Position numbers and translations under genes: made by a program | Source: Thalassospira indica | Lineage (GTDB): Bacteria > Pseudomonadota > Alphaproteobacteria > Rhodospirillales > Thalassospiraceae | Assembly: GCF_003403095.1 (NCBI RefSeq) | Contig: NZ_CP031555.1 | Location: 3,784,001-3,848,000, forward strand | Length of the DNA: 64,000 bases | Direction: 5' to 3' | Shown: positions 54,459 through 63,567 of the stretch, one piece after another | Position numbering within the stretch: position 1 is the first letter of the stretch | Layout: each line of letters starts with the position of its first letter | The notes under the pieces: model-generated | Told to the model about the DNA's origin: nothing | Database searches by the model: none | What the model saw: the letters and a program-made list of their open reading frames with translations, nothing else

Positions 54459-54525
54459 TTGGACCCACTTCCGAAATAAAAATGAAATAAATTTTTCACA
54501 GCACCTACCATATGAAATAAAACAT

Positions 54526-54576
54526 GTAACAGTTGCTTTACAGAACTGCGAAATTTCTGTGAACGGGTTATATAAT
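54526..54576. promoter_or_regulatory. Two candidate PHO boxes and a consensus -10 between the lipid kinase and plcP
   Basis: On the minus strand, 54543-54526 reads CTGTAAAGCAACTGTTAC: two CTGT half-sites spaced 11 bp as in PHO boxes (CTGTCAT-N4-CTGTCAT type). Ten bases beyond lies TCATAT, a weak -10 for the kinase gene. On the plus strand, 54546-54563 reads CTGCGAAATTTCTGTGAA, a weaker box, and TATAAT follows at 54571-54576. PhoB binding would induce both operons in phosphate starvation. The motif reading is direct; PhoB binding is inferred. Confidence 0.55.
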
Positions 54577-54676
54577 CGAACGATTTGTTTTAAACCGATA
54601 CTGGCTTGGAACAGTATTCGGCAAGACAAACTGTCGAATTCCAGCCATCCTTTTGGCAGGATACGGAGGAGCGGCA

Positions 54677-55594
54677 ATGACAGCGATGACGCTGCAACCG
54701 CATTACCGCACGGTCTGGATTTCAGACGTCCATCTGGGGACACGTGGATGTCAGGCAGACCTTCTATTGGATTTCCTCAATGAAGTAACGGCAGACACCT
54801 ATTATCTGGTGGGTGACATTATTGACGGCTGGCGCCTTAAGAAAAGCTGGTACTGGCCGGAAAGTCATCATGCCGTGATCACGACAATCATGGAGAAGGC
54901 AAAGAATGGCGCCAAAGTCATCTTCGTCCCCGGGAACCATGATGAATTCGCCCGCGAGTTTGTCGATATGACTTTTGGCCATGTCGACGTTAAAATGAAC
55001 GATATCCACGTCACTGCCGATGGCAAGCGCCTTTTGGTCATCCATGGCGATGAGTTTGACGGGGTCGTCAAATACGCAAAGTGGCTGGCCTATCTTGGTG
55101 ACACCGCCTACAACCTTGCCATTACGCTCAACCGCTATTTCAACGGCGTTCGCCGCCGGCTTGGTTACGGATACTGGTCGCTTTCGGCCTATCTTAAGAA
55201 CCGGGTGAAAAACGCCGTTCAGTTCATCTGCAACTTTGAAAATGCCGTCGCCCACGAAGCCGCCAAACGCAAGGTCGATGGCGTGGTTTGTGGCCATATC
55301 CATCACGCCGAAAAACGCAAGATCGGCGATGTGCTTTATTGCAATGATGGTGACTGGGTTGAAAGCTGTACGGCCCTTGTCGAAGACAAGGAAGGCAAGC
55401 TTGAACTGCTGCACTGGGCCGAAATGCGCCAGATGGCGATGAGCCATTCAAGCCCCGGTCACGATGCGGCAAGTGCCCCGTCGCTTGGCCTTGGCAAATT
55501 GATTTCCATGTTTCGTATCGCCCATGAAGCGGGCAACTCTGCATCGGGCTCTTCGAAAAAGGGCAATGATGCACCGATTGGAAAGACTGCATGA
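54677..55594 (+). CDS. plcP: PlcP-like phospholipase C-type metallophosphoesterase
   Basis: A 305-residue calcineurin-fold phosphoesterase. Metal-binding motifs are complete and in order: SDVHLGTRGCQADLLLDFL, YYLVGDIIDGWRL, VPGNHDEF, VIHGDEFDGVV and CGHIHHAEKRK, followed by GDWVESCTAL. Many annotations call this group UDP-2,3-diacylglucosamine diphosphatase (LpxH-like), but the length, GCQA-LLLDFL and WVESCTA blocks and the overlap with a glycosyltransferase gene match PlcP, which removes phosphorylated head groups from phospholipids in phosphate-starved marine and soil alphaproteobacteria. GGAG precedes the ATG. The stop overlaps the next start (ATGA). Confidence 0.82.
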   Translation: MTAMTLQPHYRTVWISDVHLGTRGCQADLLLDFLNEVTADTYYLVGDIIDGWRLKKSWYWPESHHAVITTIMEKAKNGAKVIFVPGNHDEFAREFVDMTFGHVDVKMNDIHVTADGKRLLVIHGDEFDGVVKYAKWLAYLGDTAYNLAITLNRYFNGVRRRLGYGYWSLSAYLKNRVKNAVQFICNFENAVAHEAAKRKVDGVVCGHIHHAEKRKIGDVLYCNDGDWVESCTALVEDKEGKLELLHWAEMRQMAMSHSSPGHDAASAPSLGLGKLISMFRIAHEAGNSASGSSKKGNDAPIGKTA

Positions 55595-56733
55595 AAATAC
55601 TGATCGTAACCGATGCCTGGTATCCGCAGGTCAACGGTGTTGTCCGTACCCTTGAAACCGTACGGGGCGAGTTGGGCGAGATGGGACATGACGTTCATGT
55701 CATCTCGCCCGATCAGTTTAAAACCATCCCCTGCCCGACTTATCCGGAAATCCGGCTGGCGCTTTTTGCCAAACGCAAAATGGCCAAGATGATCGAGGCC
55801 CTTCATCCGGTCGCCATCCATATTTCCACCGAAGGCCCGCTGGGTCAGGTCGCACGGGCCTATTGCCTTAAGCGTGGCATTCCGTTTTCGACCGCCTATC
55901 ACACGCGTTTCCCGGAATATATTCATGCCCGCTGGCGCTTGCCGCTTTCGATCCTTTATCGCGGCATGAAGCATTTCCACGGCAAATCGCAATCCGTCAT
56001 GGTCGCGACCGAAACCCTGCGCCAGGAACTGTCCGACTGGGGCTTCAACAACCTGCAAATCTGGTCACGCGGTGTCGATCTGGACCTGTTTCGCCCCCGA
56101 CCAGACGCCAGCTTTGGCGATTTCCCAAAACCGCACTGGCTGTTTGTTGGCCGGGTTGCGGTGGAAAAGAATATCGGCCATTTTCTGGATCTTGATCTGC
56201 CGGGCACGAAATTCGTCGTCGGCGATGGCCCGCAGCTAAATGAGCTCGAGGGCAAATATCCCAACGCGCAGTTTCTCGGCAAAAAAATCGGTGAAGAACT
56301 GGCAACGGCCTTTGCCGCCGCCGACGTCTTTGTCTTCCCCAGCAAGACCGATACTTTCGGCCTTGTGATCCTTGAAGCCCTGGCATCGGGCACCCCGGTT
56401 GCCGTCTTCCCAGTTCAGGGACCAGCCGATATCGTGCGTGGCACCAAGGCCGGCGCCATTGATGCTGATTTGCGCGAGGCCGCCTTGGCCGCGTTGGAAC
56501 TTAAAAGTGAAGATGCCCGCGCGTTGGCCGAACAATATAGCTGGCGCAACTCGGCCAATCAGTTTCTGCACAATCTTGCACCGTTTTCCGGTGGGTTTGA
56601 TGGTGTTGAGGCAACCCGCATTTCACTGGATGACGCGGCAAATACCAGCCCAGCAAAGTCAGCGGTCGCAGAACCGGACCACGCGCCTGAAACCGCGGCA
56701 GGCAAGGCACCTATTGGGCAACCAGCCCAATAG
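55591..56733 (+). CDS. GT4-family glycosyltransferase, probable diacylglycerol glycosyltransferase
   Basis: A 380-residue glycosyltransferase. The N-terminal donor-side block is ILIVTDAWYPQVNGVVRTLETV; the C-terminal half has WLFVGRVAVEKNIGHFLDL and the EX7E-like site PSKTDTFGLVILEALASGTPVAVFP, with Asp in place of the first Glu. The gene overlaps plcP, the arrangement reported for Agt, which attaches a sugar to the diacylglycerol released by PlcP. The last 50 residues are Pro/Ala-rich and appear disordered. Lipid substrate is inferred from context. Confidence 0.85.
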   Translation: MKILIVTDAWYPQVNGVVRTLETVRGELGEMGHDVHVISPDQFKTIPCPTYPEIRLALFAKRKMAKMIEALHPVAIHISTEGPLGQVARAYCLKRGIPFSTAYHTRFPEYIHARWRLPLSILYRGMKHFHGKSQSVMVATETLRQELSDWGFNNLQIWSRGVDLDLFRPRPDASFGDFPKPHWLFVGRVAVEKNIGHFLDLDLPGTKFVVGDGPQLNELEGKYPNAQFLGKKIGEELATAFAAADVFVFPSKTDTFGLVILEALASGTPVAVFPVQGPADIVRGTKAGAIDADLREAALAALELKSEDARALAEQYSWRNSANQFLHNLAPFSGGFDGVEATRISLDDAANTSPAKSAVAEPDHAPETAAGKAPIGQPAQ

Positions 56734-56746
56734 GCCGCACGCCTGA

Positions 56747-57544
56747 TCAGCGATACAGGCTTTTGCGCAAGGTGCGATATGCCCAAAGACCGTTGAGCGC
56801 ATCCGTGCCCAGCCAGCGACGGAACGGGCGCAGCATCAGATAGACCGGGCGCAAAAGCCTGATCACCTTGCGCAGCGGTACCAATTGCGGTGCGGTTGCG
56901 CCAGCGGCCTCGACATAGGCCTGCCACCCAGCGCGCAGCAGTTCCGGGCGTTTTTTAAATTCACGCTGGATGGAAAAAACAAACAGCAAGATGTCGCGTG
57001 CCTGGGCATCAATCACCGGCATGCGGGCATTCGGGTCTTCTTCGAAATCGATAAAGCCGATCTGATGATCGTCGCGCAGTGTCATATTGCGAAGCAGTGG
57101 CGCACCATGCGCAACCCCTTCGCCATGCAATCTTGCCAAGGCCGCACCGGCGTCAACAACATGGCGACGAATGGCATCATCATTGCCCTTGTCGACATCA
57201 TCTTCGATGCAGGTTTTAAGGATGCGGCCATTATCGCCAATGGCAATCCAGTTTTCACCGACATCAATCAGATCGGGGACCAACACTCCAAGCGCGGCAA
57301 GCTTGCGCAACGTCGTGGCCTCGCTTTCAAGGCCCTTTTGCCCGCCGGGCGATACGGTCGGGCGTAACAATGGAATACCCGTAATGTTGGCCGCAAAGCG
57401 CTGAACGCTGTGCCAGACTTTATGTTTGGCCGGAACTGCCTGTTTGACCCAAATACGCCGGTTATCCCAGCGCAGCGGGAAAACCCGTGCACCGACACCC
57501 TGGGCCACGGTGCGTTCGACAAGTGCGTGGAGTTGCTCGTTCAT
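56747..57544 (-). CDS. Kinase-like protein (RIO/Bud32 or LPS-kinase type), altered catalytic motif
   Basis: A 265-residue protein with a lipopolysaccharide-kinase or small RIO-kinase outline. The catalytic region reads ALARLHGEGVAHGAPLLRNMTL, then QIGFIDFEEDP. The usual HGD is HGA here, so the catalytic Asp is missing at that position, while Asn and the DFE metal Asp remain. Close relatives may also use this form, or the protein may be a pseudokinase. A basic C-terminal tail (LRPFRRWLG) could bind membrane. It is convergent with the glycosyltransferase gene (13-base gap) and divergent from the lipid A operon. Confidence 0.72.
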   Translation of the reverse strand: MNEQLHALVERTVAQGVGARVFPLRWDNRRIWVKQAVPAKHKVWHSVQRFAANITGIPLLRPTVSPGGQKGLESEATTLRKLAALGVLVPDLIDVGENWIAIGDNGRILKTCIEDDVDKGNDDAIRRHVVDAGAALARLHGEGVAHGAPLLRNMTLRDDHQIGFIDFEEDPNARMPVIDAQARDILLFVFSIQREFKKRPELLRAGWQAYVEAAGATAPQLVPLRKVIRLLRPVYLMLRPFRRWLGTDALNGLWAYRTLRKSLYR

Positions 57545-57719
57545 TTATTTGTCTTATATGTCGCAGTTGGCAATCTGCTGTTATGCAGACCATTTTTGTG
57601 TCCGTTAAAGCGTCTCAGCAGCTTGCCGCCCTTGTCCGAGCGTGCTAGCAACAGCGCGAGTATTTTACTTTTATGATGCCGTATCCATAACGATAGTATC
57701 AATTCGATACAATCTGGAA

Positions 57720-59528
57720 ATGGCGAAGAAGGCCGGGATCAAATCATTGCCAAAGAATTCGTTGGATCATACTGCAGAACACTGGGGTACCTGGCCGTTG
57801 GTCAAGCGTATCGTGCGAGATGCGGTTGCCCCCTATCTTGGCAAAATACTGCTTGCGCTTCTCTGCATGGCCCTGATGGCCGGGGCGACCGGCCTTTATG
57901 CGCTTTTGATGGATCCGATCATCAATGATGTGTTCATCAACAAGAAGGAAAACATGCTGGTGCCCGTCGGGGCAGCGGTTCTTGGATCCTTTGCCCTCAA
58001 AGGCTTTGCCAACTATGGCCAGACGGTTTTGATGAGCTATGTCGGCGGGCGTATTCTGGCCGATCTGCAAAACAGCCTGTATGAGCACGTCATTCGCCTT
58101 GATATAGGCTTTTTCCACAGCACGAATACCGGCAAGCTGATCACGCGCTTTACCAACGACATCACCGCGATGCGCGCAGCAGTTTCAAACTCGCTGACCG
58201 GTTTTGGCAAAGACCTTCTGACTGCGGCCGTCCTTGTCGGCGTGATGTTCTATAAGGACTGGTTGCTCGCGATCATCGCCTTTACCGTATTTCCCGCTGC
58301 GATCTATCCGATTGCGCGACTGGGTAAACGCATGCGCAAGGTGTCAGCCAACACCCAGCAACAGATTGGCGAATTCGCCACCTTGCTTGAACAAACCTTC
58401 CAGGGCATTCGCCACGTGAAGGCATATGGCATGGAGCCCTATGAATGTTCACGCATGGGCAAGCTGGTTGAAACCGTCTTCAAACTGAGCTTCAAGGCAT
58501 CGACGGTTAGCGCGCGTTCCTCCCCCATCATGGAAACACTTGGTGGTGCGGCGATTACCGCGATCATCATTTATGGCGGCAACCGCGTGATCGACGGGGC
58601 AAGCGACCCCGGAAGCTTCTTTGCCTTTATCACAGCCTTGCTTCTGGCCTATGAGCCGGTCAAACGTTTGGCCAATATCAACATCACCTTGCAGCAAGGC
58701 CTTGCTGCATCCCAGCGCGTCTTCACGGTTCTTGATATTGAACCTGAAATCAAGGACGCACCGGATGCCAAGGAGCTCGCGGTTTCGGGTGGCAACATCA
58801 ACTTCAAAAACGTTGCCTTTGCCTACACCCCTGAAATCACAGCACTCCGCGAGATTGATCTTGATATCAAGGCGGGCGAAACCGTGGCCCTTGTCGGCCC
58901 GTCGGGGGCTGGTAAATCGACCATCCTCAACCTGATCCCGCGTTTCTATGACATTGATCAGGGTGCCATCACCATTGATGGTCAGGATATCCGCAACGTG
59001 ACGCTTGAAAGCCTGCGCAAGGCAACCGCCCTGGTCAGTCAGGAAATCACCCTGTTTGACGATACGGTACGGGCCAACATCGCCTATGGTCGCGCAGGCG
59101 CCTCGGATGCCGAGATCGAACAAGCCGCACGTCAGGCCGCCGCCCACGACTTTATCGGACAGCTTCAACACGGCTATGACACGATTGTCGGCGAGCATGG
59201 TGTGAAGCTGTCGGGTGGCCAGCGTCAGCGTATCGCGATTGCGCGCGCCATGCTGAAAAACGCGCCGATCCTGTTGCTTGATGAAGCAACCTCGGCCCTT
59301 GATACGGAATCCGAACGCCATATTCAGGGGGCTTTGGCCGAACTGATGAAAGGCCGGACGACCCTTGTAATTGCGCACCGTCTGTCGACCATCATTGATG
59401 CCGACAAGATTTGCGTTGTCAGCAATGGTCGCGTGACCGAACAGGGCAAACACGAAGAATTGCTAGCACTGGGAGGGGCTTATGCGCACCTCTATAACTT
59501 GCAATTCTCGGAAGAAAACGGAAACTGA
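57720..59528 (+). CDS. msbA: MsbA-like lipid A/lipid flippase ABC transporter
   Basis: A 602-residue fused ABC exporter. Six membrane helices occupy the first half (from YLGKILLALLCMALMAGATG). The ATPase half has VALVGPSGAGKSTILNLIPR, LVSQEITLFDDTVRANIAYG, VKLSGGQRQRIAIARAML and ILLLDEATSALD. It heads a run of lipid A and Kdo genes, which supports lipid A-core export. ATG at 57720 lies behind a weak ribosome site; an upstream open extension is likely leader sequence. Confidence 0.88.
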   Translation: MAKKAGIKSLPKNSLDHTAEHWGTWPLVKRIVRDAVAPYLGKILLALLCMALMAGATGLYALLMDPIINDVFINKKENMLVPVGAAVLGSFALKGFANYGQTVLMSYVGGRILADLQNSLYEHVIRLDIGFFHSTNTGKLITRFTNDITAMRAAVSNSLTGFGKDLLTAAVLVGVMFYKDWLLAIIAFTVFPAAIYPIARLGKRMRKVSANTQQQIGEFATLLEQTFQGIRHVKAYGMEPYECSRMGKLVETVFKLSFKASTVSARSSPIMETLGGAAITAIIIYGGNRVIDGASDPGSFFAFITALLLAYEPVKRLANINITLQQGLAASQRVFTVLDIEPEIKDAPDAKELAVSGGNINFKNVAFAYTPEITALREIDLDIKAGETVALVGPSGAGKSTILNLIPRFYDIDQGAITIDGQDIRNVTLESLRKATALVSQEITLFDDTVRANIAYGRAGASDAEIEQAARQAAAHDFIGQLQHGYDTIVGEHGVKLSGGQRQRIAIARAMLKNAPILLLDEATSALDTESERHIQGALAELMKGRTTLVIAHRLSTIIDADKICVVSNGRVTEQGKHEELLALGGAYAHLYNLQFSEENGN

Positions 59529-59554
59529 TCCGGACAACTTCGGGAATATCGGGC

Positions 59555-60322
59555 GTGCAGTGGCATAAACGGATCATAAAAAGCGATACAATGCGCAGCA
59601 CACTGTGCTGGCTGGCGGCGTTTTATGTGCGCCTGATGCGTGCCACAGGACGCTGGCGCACCAAAGGTGGTGACCATCCGGCACACTACCTGACGGAAGG
59701 CAAACCGTTTATCGTTGCCTTCTGGCATCAACGTCTTTTGATGATGCCCTATACCTGGCGATCTGTCGGCGGGGACCGCCCGTTTAACATGTTGATTTCA
59801 TCGCATCGTGACGGGGAAATCATTTCTCGGACGATTGCGCGCTTTGATATCAAAACCATCGCCGGATCGACCGGCAAGGGCAAAGGCGGTGCTGCGGCCC
59901 TGCGCCAGATTCTAAAGGCGCTGAAAGCCGGTGAAGTTGTCGGCATGACGCCAGATGGTCCACGCGGCCCCCGCATGCGGGCATCCGACGGGATCATTCA
60001 GGCTGCCCGTATGGCCGGTGTGCCGATTTTCCCGCTGACCTATTCGGCCTCCAACCGCAAGGTCATTCAAAGTTGGGATCGCTTCATTTTACCCCTGCCC
60101 TTTTCACGCGGTGTTTTTCACTGGGGCGATCCGATTTTTGTCGACCGCAAGCTTGATGACGAAGGCATGGAAGCCAAACGGATCGAGCTTGAAAACGCCC
60201 TGACCAGGCTCACCCAGGAAACCGATCGTGAACTTGGTCTTGCTGTGATCCCGCCTGCTGCCCCCGATGAACTGCCCAAGCAAAAGCGATCTGCCATTGC
60301 GGCGGGGGAAACCGGGTCATGA
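59555..60322 (+). CDS. DUF374 lysophospholipid acyltransferase-family protein
   Basis: A 255-residue protein of the DUF374 group. Blocks are HQRLLMMPYTW, SSHRDGEIISRTIARFDIKTIAGSTGKGKGGAAALRQI, and MTPDGPRGPRMRASDGIIQAARMAGVPIFP. The GTG at 59555 matches the family N-terminal helix (KRIIKSDTMRSTLCWLAAFYVRL); ATG at 59591 is the other choice. Its position between MsbA and WaaA, conserved among alphaproteobacteria, implies an acylation step in lipid A or an associated lipid. Function not established. Confidence 0.85.
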   Translation: MQWHKRIIKSDTMRSTLCWLAAFYVRLMRATGRWRTKGGDHPAHYLTEGKPFIVAFWHQRLLMMPYTWRSVGGDRPFNMLISSHRDGEIISRTIARFDIKTIAGSTGKGKGGAAALRQILKALKAGEVVGMTPDGPRGPRMRASDGIIQAARMAGVPIFPLTYSASNRKVIQSWDRFILPLPFSRGVFHWGDPIFVDRKLDDEGMEAKRIELENALTRLTQETDRELGLAVIPPAAPDELPKQKRSAIAAGETGS

Positions 60323-61611
60323 GCCTGTTTTACGCCTATCGCGCGGCAACCCGCCTGCTTGGTCCGGCGCTAAACCTTTATCTGAACCGTCGCAAAAACC
60401 GTGGCAAGGAAGACGCTGGGCGCATTGGTGAACGCTTTGGTCATCCGGGTGCGGCCCGCCCCAAGGGCCATCTGGTGTGGATCCACGGGGCCAGTGTGGG
60501 GGAATCCCTCTCAGTCTTGCCGGTGATTGATGAAATCCGTCGTCTCTATCCGTCGGCATCCATTCTGGTGACAACCGGCACGGTCACATCGGCGACCATG
60601 ATGCATGCCCGCCTGCCCAAGGGGGTCATTCACCAGTTCGTCCCGATCGACCGTCAGGTTTGTGTCGCGCGTTTCCTCCATCACTGGAAACCTGATGTCG
60701 CGCTTTGGCTTGAAAGCGACTTCTGGCCAAACCTTCTGACCAAGGCCAAGAAAGCCGGTGTCAGCCTTGCATTGCTCAATGGGCGCATTTCGGAAAAAAG
60801 CTTTAAGGGATACTCACGCTATCCATCCTTTATCCGGCCGGTTATTTCCGCGTTTGATCTGATCCTGACCCAAAGCGGTGACGAAACCACGCGATTTGAA
60901 AGCCTCGGCGCGACATCGGTCCGGGCTGTTGGTAATCTTAAATTTGCCGCCCCGCCCCTGCCCGCCGATGAGGCTGATCTGGCAAAGCTTCAGGAACAGA
61001 TTGGTCATCGTCCGGTCTGGCTCGCCTCAAGCACCTTTAAGGGCGAAGAACATATTGCCGGCGACGTGCACAAAAAACTCGCCCGCGATCATAGTGGCGT
61101 GCTGACCATCATCGTGCCGCGCCACCCGGATCGGGCCGACGATATCGAAGCCGATCTGGTCGCACAGGGCCTGCAGGTTTCGCGCCGAAGCCTTGGCCAC
61201 GACATCACACCGGGTACCGATGTTTATCTTGCCGATACCATGGGTGAACTTGGCCTGTTTTATCGCATCGCGCCAATCGTCTTTATGGGCAAAACCCTGT
61301 CTGCAGGTGGCGGACAGAACCCGCTGGAACCTGCGCGATTGAACTGCGCCATTTTGCACGGCCCGGATATGAGCAACTTTGCCGCCATCAGCACCGAAAT
61401 GCTGGCAAACGGTGCCTGCCGCCCGGTCACAGATGCCGATGATCTTGCAAGACAGGTTGCCGCCCTGCTTCGCGATCCTGACTCCACAGGGAAAATCGCC
61501 AAAGCAGCGCTTGATTACGCAAACTCCAAGGCCGAAGTACTGGATCGAACGCTTGATGCCCTGCGCCCGTTGTTTGCGCAAAAGGGCATCAAGGAGGCCC
61601 GCGATGCGTGA
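60319..61611 (+). CDS. waaA: 3-deoxy-D-manno-octulosonate (Kdo) transferase
   Basis: A 430-residue GT30 enzyme that adds Kdo to lipid IVA. The N-terminus has an anchor helix and GKEDAGRIGERFGHPGAARPKGHLVWIHGASVGES, including the catalytic Glu region. Later blocks are DVALWLESDFWPNLL, RPVWLASSTFKGEE and FMGKTLSAGGGQNPLEPARL. Its start overlaps the DUF374 stop by four bases. Confidence 0.95.
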   Translation: MSLFYAYRAATRLLGPALNLYLNRRKNRGKEDAGRIGERFGHPGAARPKGHLVWIHGASVGESLSVLPVIDEIRRLYPSASILVTTGTVTSATMMHARLPKGVIHQFVPIDRQVCVARFLHHWKPDVALWLESDFWPNLLTKAKKAGVSLALLNGRISEKSFKGYSRYPSFIRPVISAFDLILTQSGDETTRFESLGATSVRAVGNLKFAAPPLPADEADLAKLQEQIGHRPVWLASSTFKGEEHIAGDVHKKLARDHSGVLTIIVPRHPDRADDIEADLVAQGLQVSRRSLGHDITPGTDVYLADTMGELGLFYRIAPIVFMGKTLSAGGGQNPLEPARLNCAILHGPDMSNFAAISTEMLANGACRPVTDADDLARQVAALLRDPDSTGKIAKAALDYANSKAEVLDRTLDALRPLFAQKGIKEARDA

Positions 61612-62575
61612 TCCGGAATTCTGGCAGCACGACGGGGTCATTCCCAAACTTCTAAGCCCGCTGTCCGCAGCCTGGCGGGCGGGCACCTGCTTTCGCAAAC
61701 TGACAACCACACCGCGCCATCCCGGCTGCCCGGTTTTCTGCGTCGGCAACTTCACCGTCGGGGGTGCGGGCAAAACCCCGACTGCGGTAGCACTTTACAA
61801 TCTTCTGACAGGCCTTGGCCGCACACCGCATTTCGTCAGCCGCGGCTATGGCGGATCGCTTGAAGGCCCGCACCGCGTCAATCCGGGCGTTGATACGGCC
61901 GACAAAGTCGGCGATGAACCACTTTTGCTGGCCCAGCATGGCCCGGCGTGGATTTCACGCAACCGTGCCCTTGGCGCCGAAATGGCGGTTGATGCCGGTG
62001 CAAATGCGATCATTCTTGATGACGGATTGCAAAATCCAACCCTGATCAAGGATTGCAGTTTTGCTGTGATCGACAGCAATTATGGCATTGGCAATGGTCG
62101 CGTCATGCCCGCAGGCCCCATGCGCGAACCGCTGATCAGTGGTCTGGAAAAGGTGCGCGCCATCATTCTGATCGGCGACAAGACACCGGACTTCATCACG
62201 CGCCTTCCGGCTTCCGTTCCGGTGTTGCGCGCATCGATTGAGGCAATCAACGCGGGTGATTTCAATCAATCCCGCGTTCTGGCCTTTGCCGGCATTGGTC
62301 AACCTTCGAAATTCTATGACAGCCTCCGAAAGGCTGGCGCGCAAATCATCCAGACACGTGATTTTTCAGATCACCATCCCTTCACGGTGCAAGAGCTTGG
62401 CGATCTGCGTGCCGAGGTGGAACGGCTTGATGCGACACTTGTCACGACCCAAAAGGATCTGATGCGCTTGCCATTACAGGACCGGGACGGCATAAGCAGT
62501 CTCGACATTCGTCTGGTGTTCGAGGCACCAGATCAGCTCGCAAAGATTGTGACATCAGTACTTGCCGATGGATAA
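61604..62575 (+). CDS. lpxK: Tetraacyldisaccharide 4'-kinase
   Basis: A 323-residue P-loop enzyme that phosphorylates the 4' position of lipid A. Walker A lies in CVGNFTVGGAGKTPTAVALY, then HFVSRGYGGSL, GDEPLLLAQHGPAWISRNR, and DDGLQNPTLIKD. It starts inside the end of waaA behind AAGGAGG and its end overlaps lpxL. Confidence 0.95.
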   Translation: MRDPEFWQHDGVIPKLLSPLSAAWRAGTCFRKLTTTPRHPGCPVFCVGNFTVGGAGKTPTAVALYNLLTGLGRTPHFVSRGYGGSLEGPHRVNPGVDTADKVGDEPLLLAQHGPAWISRNRALGAEMAVDAGANAIILDDGLQNPTLIKDCSFAVIDSNYGIGNGRVMPAGPMREPLISGLEKVRAIILIGDKTPDFITRLPASVPVLRASIEAINAGDFNQSRVLAFAGIGQPSKFYDSLRKAGAQIIQTRDFSDHHPFTVQELGDLRAEVERLDATLVTTQKDLMRLPLQDRDGISSLDIRLVFEAPDQLAKIVTSVLADG

Positions 62576-63467
62576 GAACAGCCAACTTTACAAAATGCGC
62601 CAGAAATACATCTCCCACCCGCTTCAGGGTTTCGGGGCGTATCTGGTCTACTGGATGTTTGCGCTGATGCCTGTTGACATGGCATCGGCGGTTGGCGGTT
62701 GGCTTCTGCGTACCCTGGGCCCCAAAGTCGGTCAGACCAAAAAGGCACGCAACAATCTGGTTGCGGCGTTCCCGGAAAAGTCGCGCGAAGAGATTGAGCA
62801 GATCATTGTTGGCATGTGGGACAATCTTGGCCGTTCGGCTGCCGAAATTCCCCACCTGCATAAAATGCGCCCGGGTGGACCCCGCATTGAAATCGTTGGC
62901 ATTGAAAATGGCCTCGCCACCAAGACCGATGACAAGCCCGGCCTGTTCTTTTCCGGTCACATCGGCAACTGGGAAGCGACCATGTGCATCGCCGAGGTGC
63001 TTGATATGGACATGATGAGTGTCTATCGCGCGCCGGATAATCCGTGGGTAGAAGGCCTGTTCATGCGGGCCCGCAAAACCTTTAAGGGGAAACTGGTCAA
63101 AAAAGGCCCGGAGGGTGCACGTAAGCTCACGCGCTATCTGAAAGATGGCGGCCACGCCTGCATGCTGGTCGATCAAAAAATGACAGATGGTATCGCCGTG
63201 CCGTTTTTTGGCCGGGATGCGATGACAGCCCCGGCACTGGCACAGTTTGCCCTTAAATATGATGCACCAATCATTCCCGTTCGTTCAGAACGCCTGGATG
63301 GTGCGCATTTCCGCGTCACGTTCTATCCGCCACTTGAAGTCACCAAAACCGGTGACCGCCGCGCCGACATTCTGGCAATCATGACCGATGTGAACGCCAT
63401 CATGGAACACTGGATCCGTGAGCGTCCCGAACAATGGCTTTGGCTGCATCGCCGTTGGCCGAAGTAA
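62568..63467 (+). CDS. lpxL: Lauroyl (late) acyltransferase of lipid A
   Basis: A 299-residue HtrB/LpxL-family enzyme. One membrane helix lies near the N-terminus (LVYWMFALMPVDMA). The catalytic HX4E motif is SGHIGNWEATMC, and DGGHACMLVDQKMTDGIAVPFFGRDAMTAP and RPEQWLWLHRRWPK complete the pattern. It overlaps lpxK by eight bases. Acyl chain and position are inferred for the family. Confidence 0.94.
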   Translation: MDKNSQLYKMRQKYISHPLQGFGAYLVYWMFALMPVDMASAVGGWLLRTLGPKVGQTKKARNNLVAAFPEKSREEIEQIIVGMWDNLGRSAAEIPHLHKMRPGGPRIEIVGIENGLATKTDDKPGLFFSGHIGNWEATMCIAEVLDMDMMSVYRAPDNPWVEGLFMRARKTFKGKLVKKGPEGARKLTRYLKDGGHACMLVDQKMTDGIAVPFFGRDAMTAPALAQFALKYDAPIIPVRSERLDGAHFRVTFYPPLEVTKTGDRRADILAIMTDVNAIMEHWIRERPEQWLWLHRRWPK

Positions 63468-63567
63468 ATCCGACTGGAGTTTTGATCTGGCATTAACCGA
63501 ATAGGAACCCTGTTGGCGCAGACTGGCATTTCGTCCGCTGTCGAACGCGTCTTCGGAGCCCGCCTTT

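Noticed and set aside
54677..55594. Assignment of the metallophosphoesterase as LpxH of lipid A synthesis
   Set aside because: Motifs alone allow it, but overlap with a GT4 glycosyltransferase, the PHO-box-like promoter and the WVESCTA block favour PlcP; the lipid A genes downstream are a separate operon.
58449..59453. 334-residue minus-strand open frame opposite the MsbA-like gene
   Set aside because: Codon positions follow the ABC transporter on the other strand; no start site or family motif is evident.
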